Positions 16,674 to 26,463 of a DNA stretch of 47,663 nt are shown here, in pieces; position 1 is the stretch's first letter, and each line of letters starts with the position of its first letter. Under the pieces are notes generated by a model. It did not search any database. It saw nothing but the letters and a program-made list of their open reading frames with translations, and was not told the origin of the DNA. Position numbers and translations under genes: made by a program. The stretch is taken from NCBI GenBank assembly GCA_937995655.1, contig CALKJI010000008.1, forward strand, positions 1 to 47,663. The letters run 5' to 3'. The DNA comes from an uncultured Pseudothermotoga sp. (GTDB lineage Bacteria > Thermotogota > Thermotogae > Thermotogales > DSM-5069).

Positions 16674-17246
16674 ATGGAAAAATGGGTGAGGATAGGAGAA
16701 GCCCTGAGACAAGCAAGAGAATCCAAACAGATGAATATAAATGAGGTTGCTCAAAAAATAGGGATTCCCGAATGGAAGGTCAGACTCATTGAAGAAGGTG
16801 AATTTGATAGGGTAGAAGCACCATTTTATGTGAAATATTATATAAAAAGCTATGCGGAACTCTTAGGTTTAGACCCAGCAGAACTGCTTGGCCAATTTGA
16901 ACCTAGACCTGTTGATGCTCGGCAGAAAGACAGAAAAGCTGTTATAAATGGTAGTTTAATGTCCCTTTTACTGCTGGTGATCTTTGTGGCGTCTGCCCTT
17001 TTCTTTACCTATTCGATTTGGAATTTTTTCTCCGTTCTCGGATCTCCAATGATCCAATTTGTGAACCAATCTGACCGTCCCGTTTATTTTAATGAAATGC
17101 CCCTTGCACCAGGGGAAAGCACTGCTTTGCGAATTGGTCAGCGTTATAGAGTAGTTGGTAATACTGGAGTTTGTTCTGTTTTATCCGCTGGGAAGGAATG
17201 GAAAATTCGTGTAGCGAATTTTGAGGTGATTGTGTGGGGGAAATAA
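16674..17246 (+). CDS. rodZ: RodZ-like membrane protein with N-terminal helix-turn-helix
   Basis: A 190-residue cytoskeletal adaptor candidate. Residues 1-70 form a Cro/C1-type helix-turn-helix (IGEALRQARESKQMNINEVAQKIGIPEWKVRLIEEGEF) as in RodZ, where this domain binds MreB rather than DNA. One transmembrane helix follows (SLMSLLLLVIFVASALFF), then a short beta-rich extracytoplasmic domain (IQFVNQSDRPVYFNEMPLAPGES). The size is smaller than E. coli RodZ but usual for Thermotogota and Firmicutes forms. ATG 16674 is chosen because AAGGTG lies eight bases before it. It overlaps the next gene by 13 bases. Role in cell shape is inferred from family. Confidence 0.82.
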   Translation: MEKWVRIGEALRQARESKQMNINEVAQKIGIPEWKVRLIEEGEFDRVEAPFYVKYYIKSYAELLGLDPAELLGQFEPRPVDARQKDRKAVINGSLMSLLLLVIFVASALFFTYSIWNFFSVLGSPMIQFVNQSDRPVYFNEMPLAPGESTALRIGQRYRVVGNTGVCSVLSAGKEWKIRVANFEVIVWGK

Positions 17247-17863
17247 AAAGGGTAGAGCCAGTGAATTTGGTTATCTTTATTTTTGCACAACACCTCGAAT
17301 ATTGGTTATCTGAAATCATTCCGCAGTTGGAAAGTTCTTTTGGAAGGATAGATTATATATCAAAAGAATTGCCATTTAGTTTGTACACAGCTTATTACGA
17401 TCGTGAAATGGGATCTGATTTAAAAGGCAAACTTTTGAGTTTTGAAAGATTAATACATCCCTCTCTGTTAGCTGATGTGAAGATATTTACAAATCGACTG
17501 GAAGAGAAGTATGCAGTAGAAGGAAAAAGAAAGTTCAACATGGACCCGGGTTATATCCACCATTCGAATTTTGTCCTGGCTTCAACCAAATCATGGGCAA
17601 ATCGTGTTTATCTAAAGAATGGTATCTACGCAGAAGTAACGTTGCTCTATCTTTCAGGAGAATTCAGGCATTGGGAGTTCACATATCCAAATTACAGAAG
17701 CGAAGATTATAAAAGAGAGCTTGAGACTGTTCGCCATTTGTATTTGAGCAAAAGAAGGGAATTTTTAAAGGGTGAGAGAATCGATGAAAATAGGTTTGAA
17801 GATACTGGGTTGTCCGAAGAACGAAGCCGACTGCGACGTTTTGGAGGGGATCTTAAAGAGTAG
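17234..17863 (+). CDS. DUF4416 family protein
   Basis: A 209-residue soluble protein of the DUF4416 family, recognised by VNLVIFIFAQHLEYW, KRKFNMDPGYIHHSNFVLASTKSWANRVYL and YPNYRSEDY. Its function is unknown. The start is GTG, inside the end of rodZ. It sits directly before rimO, an arrangement I believe recurs in Thermotogota. The C-terminal tail after YLSKRREFLKGE (ENRFEDTGLSEERSRLRRFGGDLKE region) is translated through the first 80 bases of rimO in another frame, a long overlap that suggests loss of an earlier stop codon. Confidence 0.8.
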   Translation: MGEIKRVEPVNLVIFIFAQHLEYWLSEIIPQLESSFGRIDYISKELPFSLYTAYYDREMGSDLKGKLLSFERLIHPSLLADVKIFTNRLEEKYAVEGKRKFNMDPGYIHHSNFVLASTKSWANRVYLKNGIYAEVTLLYLSGEFRHWEFTYPNYRSEDYKRELETVRHLYLSKRREFLKGERIDENRFEDTGLSEERSRLRRFGGDLKE

Positions 17864-19076
17864 AGGGCATGAGATTGTTAAGAACGTTGATGAAGCACAG
17901 GTAGTAATCATAGATACATGTGGGTTTATAGAGTCGGCAAAGAGAGAATCTATAGAAGAAATCTTAGATTTTGTTAATTATAAGAAAAAACATGATTTAT
18001 TTCTGTGTGTGAAAGGATGTCTCGTTCAGAGATATTATGATCAGTTGCGCTCAGAAATACCAGAGGTAGATGCCTGGTATGGTGTACTTGCCCCTTCACA
18101 GATTGCCGATGCTATTGAGAAAAAAGAGCCATTCCTTGTAACTCAGCCTGAAACGGTCTATAGTGATACAGTTCGTAACTGTAAAGGTTCCTTCGCTTAT
18201 GTCAAAATCGCAGATGGATGTAACAGAAGTTGTACCTTCTGTGCTATTCCCTCCTTTAAAGGAGATTTCAAAAGTAGAAGTTTTCAAACCATCGAAATGG
18301 AAGTGAGAAACCTTGTTCAAAATGGCGTGAAAGAAATCATACTGGTTGCGCAAGATACAACCGCATACGGGATCGATCTTTACCAAAAGCCTTCACTTGA
18401 TCTTCTCTTGGAAAGGCTAAACGTTATGGATGGTCAGTTCAAAATCAGGGTCCTATACCTACATCCAGATCATATTGATGAGAAGATCATCAAAACGATT
18501 TTGTCGCTTGAAAAGGTTGTACCCTATTTTGATATCCCTGTTCAACATGGTAGCGACAAGATTTTGAAAAAGATGGGAAGGTACAGGACAAGTAGAGAAT
18601 TGCTGGATCTAATAGAGCAGATAAGAGATATAAATCCAGATTCAGCAATAAGAACAAGCATCATCGTAGGGTTCCCAGGAGAAACAGATGAAGATTTTGA
18701 AGAACTAATCTGTTTTTTGAAGAAGGCACGTTTTGACAGACTTGGTGCTTTCATTTATTCTGAGGAAGAAGGTACCATGGCGAGTCTGATTGAAGAGAAG
18801 GTACCTACCCATGTGGCACAGGAAAGGTATGAAGAGGTTTTGCTACTTCAAAGTCAAATATCCTATGAAAGATTAGAAAGATTCGTTGGACGTAATCTGA
18901 TAACTCTTATAGAAGGGCGTCGGAAAAATAAATATATAGGAAGAAGCCATCTTGATTCTCCGGAAATCGATGGAAATGTCTTCGTTGAAAAAACAAGAAA
19001 GATTAGTGTACCAGGTTATTATAAGGTTCACATAACCAATGTGAGTGAATACGACTTGGAGGGAATATTGTTATGA
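17784..19076 (+). CDS. rimO: Ribosomal protein S12 methylthiotransferase RimO
   Basis: A radical-SAM enzyme that methylthiolates the conserved Asp of ribosomal protein S12. The 430 residues hold three N-terminal cysteines for the auxiliary [4Fe-4S] cluster (LGCPKNEADCD, DTCGFIE, KGCLVQRYY), the radical-SAM CxxxCxxC (GCNRSCTFCAIP) and a C-terminal TRAM domain. LGCPKNEADC distinguishes RimO from MiaB. The ATG at 17784 follows GGGTGAGAGAATCG and gives the family N-terminus MKIGLKILGCPK. It overlaps DUF4416 by 80 bases and pgsA by four. The T. maritima enzyme is structurally characterised. Confidence 0.96.
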   Translation: MKIGLKILGCPKNEADCDVLEGILKSRGHEIVKNVDEAQVVIIDTCGFIESAKRESIEEILDFVNYKKKHDLFLCVKGCLVQRYYDQLRSEIPEVDAWYGVLAPSQIADAIEKKEPFLVTQPETVYSDTVRNCKGSFAYVKIADGCNRSCTFCAIPSFKGDFKSRSFQTIEMEVRNLVQNGVKEIILVAQDTTAYGIDLYQKPSLDLLLERLNVMDGQFKIRVLYLHPDHIDEKIIKTILSLEKVVPYFDIPVQHGSDKILKKMGRYRTSRELLDLIEQIRDINPDSAIRTSIIVGFPGETDEDFEELICFLKKARFDRLGAFIYSEEEGTMASLIEEKVPTHVAQERYEEVLLLQSQISYERLERFVGRNLITLIEGRRKNKYIGRSHLDSPEIDGNVFVEKTRKISVPGYYKVHITNVSEYDLEGILL

Positions 19077-19591
19077 ATTTGCCTAATATTTTGACAGTTA
19101 CACGACTTTTTTTGACGATCCCAATATTTGTTCTAATGGTCTTTGGCAGGTGGCAATGGTCTTTTGTGCTGTTTTTGATAGCAGCTATGACCGATTATTT
19201 TGATGGTTTCCTTGCCAGAAAACTAAACCAGATCACAAAAACCGGAAAGGTCCTTGACCAAATTGCTGATAAAGTTTTTGTGAATTCTATAATGATAGCA
19301 CTCATTCCTCAAATACCATCGTGGCTGGTTGCTCTTATCGTTTCGAGAGATGTCGTAGTGAGTGCTGTAAGAATCCTCGCTGCCAGTACTGGCATTGTGG
19401 TTCAGGCAAACGTGTGGGGCAAGGTCAAAACTGTATTGCAAATGAGTCTGGTTGCCTTTCTTTTCTTTGAGAATGTTTTTGGTAACAGAATTCAGCTTCT
19501 TGAAGTTTTTCTTATTTATTTTTGTGCCTTCTTCACCTTTGTTTCTGCCTTGATCTATGTTTTGCAAAACAGAAAAGTACTGGGGGGATGA
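19073..19591 (+). CDS. pgsA: CDP-diacylglycerol-glycerol-3-phosphate phosphatidyltransferase PgsA
   Basis: An integral membrane enzyme that makes phosphatidylglycerol phosphate. The 172-residue protein has the complete CDP-alcohol phosphotransferase motif, with D41, D44-G45, A48-R49, G58, D62 and D66 in the spacing DGxxAR-x8-GxxxDxxxD, and several hydrophobic helices (FLTIPIFVLMVF, IMIALIPQIPSWLVALIV, VFLIYFCAFFTFVSALIYVL). Its ATG overlaps the rimO stop. PgsA is the best-supported member of the superfamily given the size and the NLPNILTVTRL opening. Confidence 0.92.
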   Translation: MNLPNILTVTRLFLTIPIFVLMVFGRWQWSFVLFLIAAMTDYFDGFLARKLNQITKTGKVLDQIADKVFVNSIMIALIPQIPSWLVALIVSRDVVVSAVRILAASTGIVVQANVWGKVKTVLQMSLVAFLFFENVFGNRIQLLEVFLIYFCAFFTFVSALIYVLQNRKVLGG

Positions 19592-19594
19592 GAT

Positions 19595-20158
19595 TTGAGG
19601 ACATTTATTGCCATCGATGTGAACGAAGCCGTTCGAAGTGTGGCTCAGCAGTCTGTTGAGAAACTTATGAAAAGAGGTTTTAAGGCAAACTGGGTGAGTA
19701 AGGAGAATGTTCACCTCACTCTTTTTTTTCTTGGTGAGGTTTCTCGACATCAAATTGATGAGATAGCACAACATTTATGTCACAGAGTTGTAGGTTTTCC
19801 AACTTTTTCTTATAACGTTGAAAAAATTGGTTATTTTGCGAAGGGGAATCAACCAAGAGTGATATGGCTTGGTGTGAAATCAAACCAGAGCTTACAAAAA
19901 CTTTATGAAGAGATGAAAGCAGAGCTTGTGAAACACAACTTTTCTTTTGAGGAAAGATTTTCACCCCATATCACAATAGGTAGAGTCAAAGACTTTCCCA
20001 GTGCCTGGCAGGCTTTGATCGAAGATATTGTTTTTGAATCAATTGTTGTTGCAGTTGATCGTTTCAGCATCTATTCGTCACAGTTGACACCGACTGGACC
20101 TATCTATAAGAAACTCTATGAATGCAGATTCGAAGGAGGATTGATCAGACATGGCTGA
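19595..20158 (+). CDS. thpR: RNA 2',3'-cyclic phosphodiesterase ThpR
   Basis: A 2H phosphoesterase that opens 2',3'-cyclic phosphates on RNA (older name: 2'-5' RNA ligase). The 187-residue protein has both catalytic HxTx motifs, [12 protein letters not shown] near residue 40 and SPHITIGRV near 125. The start is TTG, three bases after GGGGGGATGA. The 3' end overlaps recA by eight bases. In vivo substrates in this lineage are not known. Confidence 0.9.
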   Translation: MRTFIAIDVNEAVRSVAQQSVEKLMKRGFKANWVSKENVHLTLFFLGEVSRHQIDEIAQHLCHRVVGFPTFSYNVEKIGYFAKGNQPRVIWLGVKSNQSLQKLYEEMKAELVKHNFSFEERFSPHITIGRVKDFPSAWQALIEDIVFESIVVAVDRFSIYSSQLTPTGPIYKKLYECRFEGGLIRHG

Positions 20159-21197
20159 AAGGGAACAGAAGGCAAAAAACGAAGTCCTTGAGAAGGCCAT
20201 CAAGAAAATCGAGAGTAATTTTGGAAAAGGTTCGATAATGATTCTCGGTGAGGAAAGCCAAGTAACACCCGTAGAAGTTGTACCCACAGGATCACTTTCC
20301 TTGGATATAGCTACAGGTGTTGGAGGGTATCCAAGAGGTAGGATTGTGGAGATTTATGGGCCAGAAGCCAGTGGTAAGACGACAATTGCTCTTCATGCAA
20401 TTGCTGAGGTACAAAGAAGGGGAGGCATAGCTGCTATAGTTGATGCAGAACATTCGCTTGACCCTATTTATGCGAAAGCCTTGGGTGTTGATTTGAAGAC
20501 ACTTTTGATATCCCAACCCGATTATGGTGAACAGGCTTTAGAAATAGTAGACGAATTGGTACGAAGCAATGCCGTTGATCTAGTAGTTGTTGACTCTGTC
20601 GCTGCATTGGTTCCCAGGGTCGAGATTGAAGGAAGTATGGGAGATATGCAAGTAGGTCTTCAAGCAAGGCTGATGTCACAGGCATTGAGAAAGATCGCAG
20701 GTAATGTTAACAGATCGAAAGCTATAGTGATATTCACAAATCAAATAAGGATGAAAATAGGTGTTATGTTTGGCAACCCTGAGACTACAACTGGTGGACT
20801 GGCATTGAAGTTCTATGCCACTATGAGAATAGAAGTCAGAAGAGGTGAGGTGATCAAAGAAGGAAATGATATCGTTGGCAACACCGTTACTGCGAAGGTT
20901 GTCAAAAACAAAGTTGCCCCACCCTTTAAAAAGGCTGATTTTGACATCATCTACGGTAAAGGTGTTGTGAGGGAGAATGAGCTTTTTAACATAGGACTCG
21001 CTGAAGGATTAATACAAAGAAAGGGAAGTTGGTTCTTCTATGTAGCAGATGATGGAAAAGAGTATTCACTAGGACAAGGTAAAGGAAACGTCGTGAGTTA
21101 TTTCGTTGAAAATCTAGCAATAGCAAAGGAGATTGAGATGAAAATAAGGCAGAAATACAATTTACCCACGGAGGTATCCAATGAAAAAAGTGAGTGA
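20151..21197 (+). CDS. recA: Recombinase RecA
   Basis: RecA forms the nucleoprotein filament for homologous recombination and SOS induction. The 348-residue protein is complete: Walker [10 protein letters not shown] (70-78), Walker B ([13 protein letters not shown]), loop L1 and the RecA signature region [21 protein letters not shown], and a C-terminal domain. It is preceded by GAAGGAGG. It overlaps thpR upstream and recX downstream. No LexA-type palindrome is visible because it lies inside the operon, so any damage regulation would have to act further upstream. Confidence 0.98.
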   Translation: MAEREQKAKNEVLEKAIKKIESNFGKGSIMILGEESQVTPVEVVPTGSLSLDIATGVGGYPRGRIVEIYGPEASGKTTIALHAIAEVQRRGGIAAIVDAEHSLDPIYAKALGVDLKTLLISQPDYGEQALEIVDELVRSNAVDLVVVDSVAALVPRVEIEGSMGDMQVGLQARLMSQALRKIAGNVNRSKAIVIFTNQIRMKIGVMFGNPETTTGGLALKFYATMRIEVRRGEVIKEGNDIVGNTVTAKVVKNKVAPPFKKADFDIIYGKGVVRENELFNIGLAEGLIQRKGSWFFYVADDGKEYSLGQGKGNVVSYFVENLAIAKEIEMKIRQKYNLPTEVSNEKSE

Positions 21198-21633
21198 TGA
21201 TCTTCAAGGGGCTTTGAATTACGCAAAAAGATTACTCAAATTTAGAGCAAGATCGAAAAGAGAGTTGGAAGAAAGGTTGCTCTATCGAGGTTACTCAGAC
21301 CAGACAGTACAAAACGTGATAGAAAATCTTGAGAGATCTGGATTAATCGATGACGAGAAGTTTGCATATCTCTTTGCATACGATATGTTGACGGTACAAG
21401 GATTTGGACCCTATCGAATAAAAGCCAAGTTGAAGCAACTTGGAATCTCGCAAACAGTAATAGAAGATGTTCTTGATAAAGTCATGAAGGAGGTTGATCT
21501 TGCTTTTCTGTTAAGAAAGATTGTACAGTTACACAAGGTCGAGAATGAAAAAATACAAGAATTTCTTTACAGAAGAGGATTCTCGACTGAATATTTGCAA
21601 ACATTTGACATAGAAGGAGGTGCTATCAAATGA
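21181..21633 (+). CDS. recX: RecA regulatory protein RecX
   Basis: RecX modulates RecA filament growth. The 150-residue protein shows three-helix repeats typical of the family ([76 protein letters not shown]). It starts within the last 17 bases of recA, after GGAGG, so translation is coupled to recA. It overlaps rny by four bases. The N-terminus is short but intact. Confidence 0.92.
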   Translation: MKKVSDDLQGALNYAKRLLKFRARSKRELEERLLYRGYSDQTVQNVIENLERSGLIDDEKFAYLFAYDMLTVQGFGPYRIKAKLKQLGISQTVIEDVLDKVMKEVDLAFLLRKIVQLHKVENEKIQEFLYRRGFSTEYLQTFDIEGGAIK

Positions 21634-23162
21634 TAGTTGGCTTAGTATCGGTTATCACAGCGTTAATTGGCTTAGGCTTAGGATATATTTTAGGCAAATC
21701 ACAAGTAGAAAAACAAAATAAAAAAGCTCAGCAAGATGCAGAGTCAATTGTAAAAAGAGCCGAACAAGAGGCTCAAGAGATAAAGAGAAAAGCGATAATC
21801 GAAGCACGAGAAGAGGCTCACAGAATTAAAGAGGAAACGGAAAACGAAAGGAAAAGACGTGAATCAGAAATAAGGTTGTTGGAAGAGAGACTTCTAAAGC
21901 GTGAAGAGATGATTTCAAAACGCGAAGAGATGGTTGATAAGAAGGAAATGGCAATTGAACAACTCAGAGCTCAATTGGAAGCATCAAAGAGAAAGATAGA
22001 ACAACGTGAAAAGGAACTGGACGAAAGGTTCAACAAATTGGCTGGCATGACCGTTGAAGAAGCAAGAGGTATAGTTTTAGAAGAAGCAAGGCAGAAATAT
22101 GAACACGATTTGGCGGTCCTTTATAAGCAAATTAAGGACATGTATGAAGAAGAGGCCGAAAAAGAAGCAAAAAGAATTATAGCTATAGCTGTCCAAAGAT
22201 ATGCACCTGAGTATGTGGGAGAGATAACTGTGTCAACGGTGAGTCTGCCGTCTGATGATATGAAGGGAAGAATAATAGGAAGAGAGGGTAGAAACATTAG
22301 GACCTTTGAAAAGATAACGGGCGTCGATTTGATAATCGATGATACACCTGAGGTCGTTGTACTGTCGAGTTTCAATCCTATAAGACGTGAGATAGCAAGG
22401 CTTACTCTTGAAAAACTCGTGGTTGATGGGAGAATTCACCCGGCAAGAATTGAGGAAATGTATGAAAAATCAAAGCAAGAAGTTGAAAAGTTGATAAAGG
22501 AAATGGGACAAGAAGCAATCCTTGCTACGGGTGTAACAGGACTCCATCCCGAACTTGTTAAATTGTTGGGAAAATTGAAGTTCCGAACCAGCTATGGACA
22601 GAATGTGCTCGATCATTCCATTGAGGTTGCACAACTTGCTGGATTGATGGCAGAAGAACTTGGACTTGATGTTGATAGAACAAGGCGCGGTGGTCTGTTG
22701 CACGATATAGGTAAAGCACTTGATCACGAAGTAGAAGGTTCTCACACAGAGATAGGAGCAGAAATTGCAAAACGCTACGGTGAATCTGAATTCATTATAA
22801 ACATGATCATGAGTCATCACGGTGAACAAGAACCAGTTTGCCCAGAATCAGTTTTGGTTGCAGCGGCTGACGCGCTTTCTGCAGCAAGACCTGGTGCAAG
22901 GAGAGAGAGCTTGGAGACGTACATAAGAAGACTTGTAAAGATGGAAAAAATTGCGATGGGCTTCAAGAATGTTGAAAAGGCTTATGCCATACAGGCAGGA
23001 AGAGAGGTAAGGGTGATAGTCGAACCGGAAAAAATAGATGATGCAGAAGCTGATAAGATCGCTTACGAAATTGCCAAAAAGATTGAAGAAGAGGTGGAAT
23101 ACCCAGGTGTTTTGAAGGTTGTTGTGATAAGAGAAAAGCGTTCCGTTGCGTATGCAAAATGA
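21630..23162 (+). CDS. rny: Ribonuclease Y
   Basis: RNase Y is the membrane-anchored endoribonuclease that starts mRNA decay in bacteria lacking RNase E. The 510 residues show one N-terminal transmembrane helix ([20 protein letters not shown]), a long charged coiled coil to about residue 185, a KH RNA-binding domain ([29 protein letters not shown]) and an HD domain ([24 protein letters not shown]). It is the last gene of the maintenance operon and ends at the bidirectional terminator. Confidence 0.97.
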   Translation: MIVGLVSVITALIGLGLGYILGKSQVEKQNKKAQQDAESIVKRAEQEAQEIKRKAIIEAREEAHRIKEETENERKRRESEIRLLEERLLKREEMISKREEMVDKKEMAIEQLRAQLEASKRKIEQREKELDERFNKLAGMTVEEARGIVLEEARQKYEHDLAVLYKQIKDMYEEEAEKEAKRIIAIAVQRYAPEYVGEITVSTVSLPSDDMKGRIIGREGRNIRTFEKITGVDLIIDDTPEVVVLSSFNPIRREIARLTLEKLVVDGRIHPARIEEMYEKSKQEVEKLIKEMGQEAILATGVTGLHPELVKLLGKLKFRTSYGQNVLDHSIEVAQLAGLMAEELGLDVDRTRRGGLLHDIGKALDHEVEGSHTEIGAEIAKRYGESEFIINMIMSHHGEQEPVCPESVLVAAADALSAARPGARRESLETYIRRLVKMEKIAMGFKNVEKAYAIQAGREVRVIVEPEKIDDAEADKIAYEIAKKIEEEVEYPGVLKVVVIREKRSVAYAK

Positions 23163-23185
23163 AAGAGGGGCAAAAGCCCCTCTTT
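23162..23185. terminator. Bidirectional terminator between rny and the aldolase gene
   Basis: AAAGAGGGGC (23162-23171), loop AAAA and GCCCCTCTTT (23176-23185) form a 10-bp stem with A's before and T's after on both strands. It separates two convergent genes whose stop codons are only 27 bases apart and serves both. Confidence 0.9.
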
Positions 23186-23189
23186 TAAT

Positions 23190-24218
23190 TTAAAGATATG
23201 ATTTGACTATTTCTTCAAAGATTCTGGCAACGGTATAAATATCTTGCTTTGAAACATCTTTGTGGGTCACAAAACGGTATATACCATCAAACGGTGGATT
23301 TATCTTTATACCTCTTCTAAACATCTCACTCACAAAGACTTTTGCTGGAATTAAATCAAACTTGAAAAAAACCATATTTATGTCGAGCTGATCTTCAAAG
23401 ACCTTCACATGAGGTATATTACTCAAAAGTTGTGCGAGTATTTTTGCGTTTTCATGATCTTCTGCGAGCCTATCTATCATCTCTGTGAGTGCAACAATAC
23501 CGGCGGCAGCTAAAATACCTACCTGTCTCATCGCCCCACCCATCAATTTCCTTCCCCTTCGGGCTTTTTCAATAAACTCTCTTGTTCCAGCCAGGATCGA
23601 GCCGACAGGTGCTGCCAGTCCTTTTGAGAGACAAAACATAACTGATTCTGCTGTAACTGAGATTTGTTTTGCATTAACGTTTAAAGCGATTGCTGCATTG
23701 AATATCCTCGCACCATCCAAATGAACTGGTATGTGATATTTGACTGCTAACTCATGGACTTGTTGTAGATAATCGAGTGGTATCACTTTTCCACTTGAGT
23801 GTGCATTTTCCATACAAATAAGGCCGGTTCTTGGATAATGAATGTCATCTTCTCTTATTGCTTTTTCGATCCTTTCTATCGATGGCATTCCATAAGGGTC
23901 ATCCAAGATATACAACTGAACATTGGATATCACTGCTGGTGCACCTGCTTCATGAACAAAGATATGATTTGAAGAAGGAAGTATTATCTCATCTCCTCTA
24001 AACGTATGAGTTAGTATTGCCAGTTGATTTCCGAAGGTACCTGATGGTACAAAGAGAGCGGCTTCCTTACCAATGATTTGTGCTGCCAATTCTTCAAGCT
24101 TATTAACGGTTGGATCATCATGATAGACGTCGTCACCAACTTCAGCTTCGTACATGGCTTTTCTCATCTTTTCTGTTGGGGTTGTAACAGTATCACTTCT
24201 CATATCTATGATCTTCAT
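23190..24218 (-). CDS. ltaE: Low-specificity L-threonine aldolase
   Basis: A PLP enzyme that cleaves L-threonine or L-allo-threonine to glycine and acetaldehyde. The 342-residue protein has the family opening IDMRSDTVTTPTEKMRKAM, the VPSGTFGNQLA cofactor region, HLDGARIFNAA (PLP-binding Asp) and the Schiff-base Lys in FCLSKGLAAPVGS. Its length matches T. maritima threonine aldolase, a structural reference for the family. The ATG at 24218 follows AGGAGG by seven bases; an ATG six bases upstream is too close to that site. It is a monocistronic gene, divergent from livK. Confidence 0.94.
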   Translation of the reverse strand: MKIIDMRSDTVTTPTEKMRKAMYEAEVGDDVYHDDPTVNKLEELAAQIIGKEAALFVPSGTFGNQLAILTHTFRGDEIILPSSNHIFVHEAGAPAVISNVQLYILDDPYGMPSIERIEKAIREDDIHYPRTGLICMENAHSSGKVIPLDYLQQVHELAVKYHIPVHLDGARIFNAAIALNVNAKQISVTAESVMFCLSKGLAAPVGSILAGTREFIEKARRGRKLMGGAMRQVGILAAAGIVALTEMIDRLAEDHENAKILAQLLSNIPHVKVFEDQLDINMVFFKFDLIPAKVFVSEMFRRGIKINPPFDGIYRFVTHKDVSKQDIYTVARIFEEIVKSYL

Positions 24219-24408
24219 CTTCATTCCTCCTTTGCAAAGATTTTACCATCACAGGATAGATTCAGTTGGTATAAACCATTGATTTTCCTTGAGTATCTCC
24301 AAAAATAGGTTTTAACTGCGCAGTGAAAAAATATGTTGTAATGTTTCTCGGTTGGGTAAATTTTTTAACACTTATGCGATTTTTTTCACACGAGAAGGGG
24401 GTGTCTTT

Positions 24409-25527
24409 ATGAAGTGGTTTATTCCTTTGTTCTTAGTTGCGTCCTTAGTATTTGCCGCTGAACCTATCGTGATAGGTGTATATGAACCAATGACTGGTCC
24501 TTATGCAGCAGGCGGCCAAATGACGATGGAAGGTGTTTATCTTGCACACGAACAGGTAAAGGAAGTATTGGGAAGACCTATTCAACTTGTTCTTGTCGAT
24601 AACAAGAGTGACAAAGTGGAGGCATCGAATGCTGTTGCCAGATTGATAGAATATCACAAAGCTGTGGCAATCATAGGCAGCTACGGAAGTGCAGTGGCGA
24701 TACCTGGAAGTGAAGTTGCGAACAAACTTGGTGTTCCTATGGTAGGTTGTTCACCGACAAACCCATTGGTAACCCTTGGTAAACCATTTGCTTTCAGAGT
24801 CTGTTTCATTGATCCATTTCAAGGAACAGTGATGGCACAGTTTGCTGTTGAAAAACTTGGTGCAAAGACAGCCGTCGTTATTCAAGATATCGCATCGGAT
24901 TATTCTGTGGGTTTGTCACACTACTTCCAGGAAGCCTTCAAAAAATTGACTAAAAACAACAAGTCAGTTCTGGGAGTGATTTCTTATCAAACAGGTGATC
25001 AAGATTTCACTGCACAACTCACCTTCGCGAACAGTAAGAATCCCGATGTGATCTTCATACCAGCTGCAGCATACGGTGAAGCTGCGCTCATCATAAAACA
25101 GGCGCGTGAACTTGGGATGAAACAGATCTTCCTCGGTGGTGATACATGGGAAGCACCAGAGTTTCTTCAAGTCGGTGGCAAGGCCGTTGAAGGCAGTTAT
25201 TTTAGTACACACTTTGACACAGAAGCTACAACAACTCCCAAAGCAGCTCAATTCATCAAATCGTTCAGAGAAAAGTATGGTAAAGATCCCAGTGCTTTTG
25301 CAGCGCTTGGTTATGATGCCTACATGCTTGTTGTGGACGCAATCATGCGGGCGGGAAAACCTGATCCAAAAGCAATAAAAGATGCACTGGCTTCAACCAA
25401 GAACTTTGAAGGTGCAACTGGCTATATCACATTGGATCAAAATGGAGACGCTATAAAAGATGCAGTTATAAGAGTTGTTAAAGATGGAAAATTTGTATAT
25501 GTGACAACGGTGAGACCAACAGAATAA
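24409..25527 (+). CDS. livK: Branched-chain amino acid ABC transporter, substrate-binding protein
   Basis: Periplasmic-type binding protein of the LivJ/LivK class. The 372 residues begin with a signal peptide (MKWFIPLFLVASLVFA, cleavage likely before AEP), followed by EPIVIGVYEPMTGPYAAGG and the domain landmarks DNKSDKVEASNAVARLI and FIPAAAYGEAALIIKQARELG. No lipobox Cys is seen. ATG 24409 follows GGGGGTG. The gene is followed directly by an intrinsic terminator, then livH, livM, livG and livF. Substrate could be branched-chain amino acids or a related compound; family alone does not decide. Confidence 0.9.
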   Translation: MKWFIPLFLVASLVFAAEPIVIGVYEPMTGPYAAGGQMTMEGVYLAHEQVKEVLGRPIQLVLVDNKSDKVEASNAVARLIEYHKAVAIIGSYGSAVAIPGSEVANKLGVPMVGCSPTNPLVTLGKPFAFRVCFIDPFQGTVMAQFAVEKLGAKTAVVIQDIASDYSVGLSHYFQEAFKKLTKNNKSVLGVISYQTGDQDFTAQLTFANSKNPDVIFIPAAAYGEAALIIKQARELGMKQIFLGGDTWEAPEFLQVGGKAVEGSYFSTHFDTEATTTPKAAQFIKSFREKYGKDPSAFAALGYDAYMLVVDAIMRAGKPDPKAIKDALASTKNFEGATGYITLDQNGDAIKDAVIRVVKDGKFVYVTTVRPTE

Positions 25528-25530
25528 GCA

Positions 25531-25561
25531 AATGCGCAGGCTCAATGCCTGCGCATTTTTT
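25531..25561 (+). terminator. Partial terminator between livK and livH
   Basis: AATGCGCAGGC (25531-25541), loop TCAAT and GCCTGCGCATT (25547-25557) followed by a T tract to 25561 form a strong hairpin right after the livK stop, just 13 bases before the livH start. It probably lowers transcription of the permease and ATPase genes relative to the binding protein. Confidence 0.85.
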
Positions 25562-25573
25562 GGAGGTATGTCA

Positions 25574-26452
25574 ATGAGCTGGACATTGTTTTTGCAACAC
25601 TTAGCAAACGGGATCGCGCTCGGTTTTGTTTTTGGTCTTGTTGCAATTGGATACACCTTAGTTTATGGTGTTGTGAAGCTTGTAAATTTCGCTCATGGTG
25701 ACATATTCATGATGGCTTGCTTTTTTGTCTATTATGGAATCACTCTTTTTTCGTTTCCTTGGTGGCTATCATTTGTTTTTGCAGTATTTCTAACGGCATT
25801 GCTTGGAATATCCATTGAAAAGGTTGCCTACAAACCTTTAAGGGATGCTCCAAGGATTTCTTCGCTCTGTTCTGCCATAGGTATGTCTTTTCTACTTGAA
25901 AATTTCGCCACAGTCGTCTTTGGTGGTAGGCAAAAAGCATTTTATCAACCACAAGTGCTGAACAAAACTCTGAACATAGGAGAAATAAGAATACAACTTG
26001 TGACCATTGTAACAATAGTTGTTTCAATAGCCGCTCTCTTATTTTTGAATTATCTTGTGTACAAAACCAAAATGGGACTTGCAATGAGGGCACTTTCACA
26101 TGATTTTGACACAGCAAGGCTCATGGGTATAAACGTAGACAGAACTATTACTTTTACATTCGCTGTTGGTTCGAGTCTCGCAGCCATAAGTGCAATATTC
26201 TGGGCTTTGCGTTATCCACAAATATGGCCCTTCATGGGTGTCTTTCCTGGGTGGCGTGCCTTTACGGCAGCAATAATAGGTGGGGTCGGTAGCATCAAAG
26301 GTGCTATGACAGGTGGATTTCTAATAGGAATGATTTCTATCATGCTCGTTGCTTTTCTTCCAGATTTGGCTGGGTATCGTGACGCCTTCATTTTCATGAT
26401 GCTGGTCTTTGTACTGCTTTTTAGACCGACTGGTTTGTTTGGTGAAGCATAG
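25574..26452 (+). CDS. livH: Branched-chain amino acid ABC transporter permease LivH
   Basis: Inner membrane permease of 292 residues with about eight hydrophobic helices. It shows the LivH signature segments GFVFGLVAIGYTLVYGVVKLVNFAHGDIFM and KMGLAMRALSHDFDTARLMGINVDRTI (the loop that contacts the ATPase). ATG 25574 lies seven bases after GGAGG. It follows the terminator hairpin after livK and precedes livM by five bases. Confidence 0.93.
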   Translation: MSWTLFLQHLANGIALGFVFGLVAIGYTLVYGVVKLVNFAHGDIFMMACFFVYYGITLFSFPWWLSFVFAVFLTALLGISIEKVAYKPLRDAPRISSLCSAIGMSFLLENFATVVFGGRQKAFYQPQVLNKTLNIGEIRIQLVTIVTIVVSIAALLFLNYLVYKTKMGLAMRALSHDFDTARLMGINVDRTITFTFAVGSSLAAISAIFWALRYPQIWPFMGVFPGWRAFTAAIIGGVGSIKGAMTGGFLIGMISIMLVAFLPDLAGYRDAFIFMMLVFVLLFRPTGLFGEA

Positions 26453-26463
26453 GAGGTATGGGT

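Noticed and set aside
24225-24408. Possible riboswitch or T-box upstream of livK
   Set aside because: No recognisable aptamer core, T-box sequence or terminator/antiterminator pair; only weak promoter-like hexamers are present.
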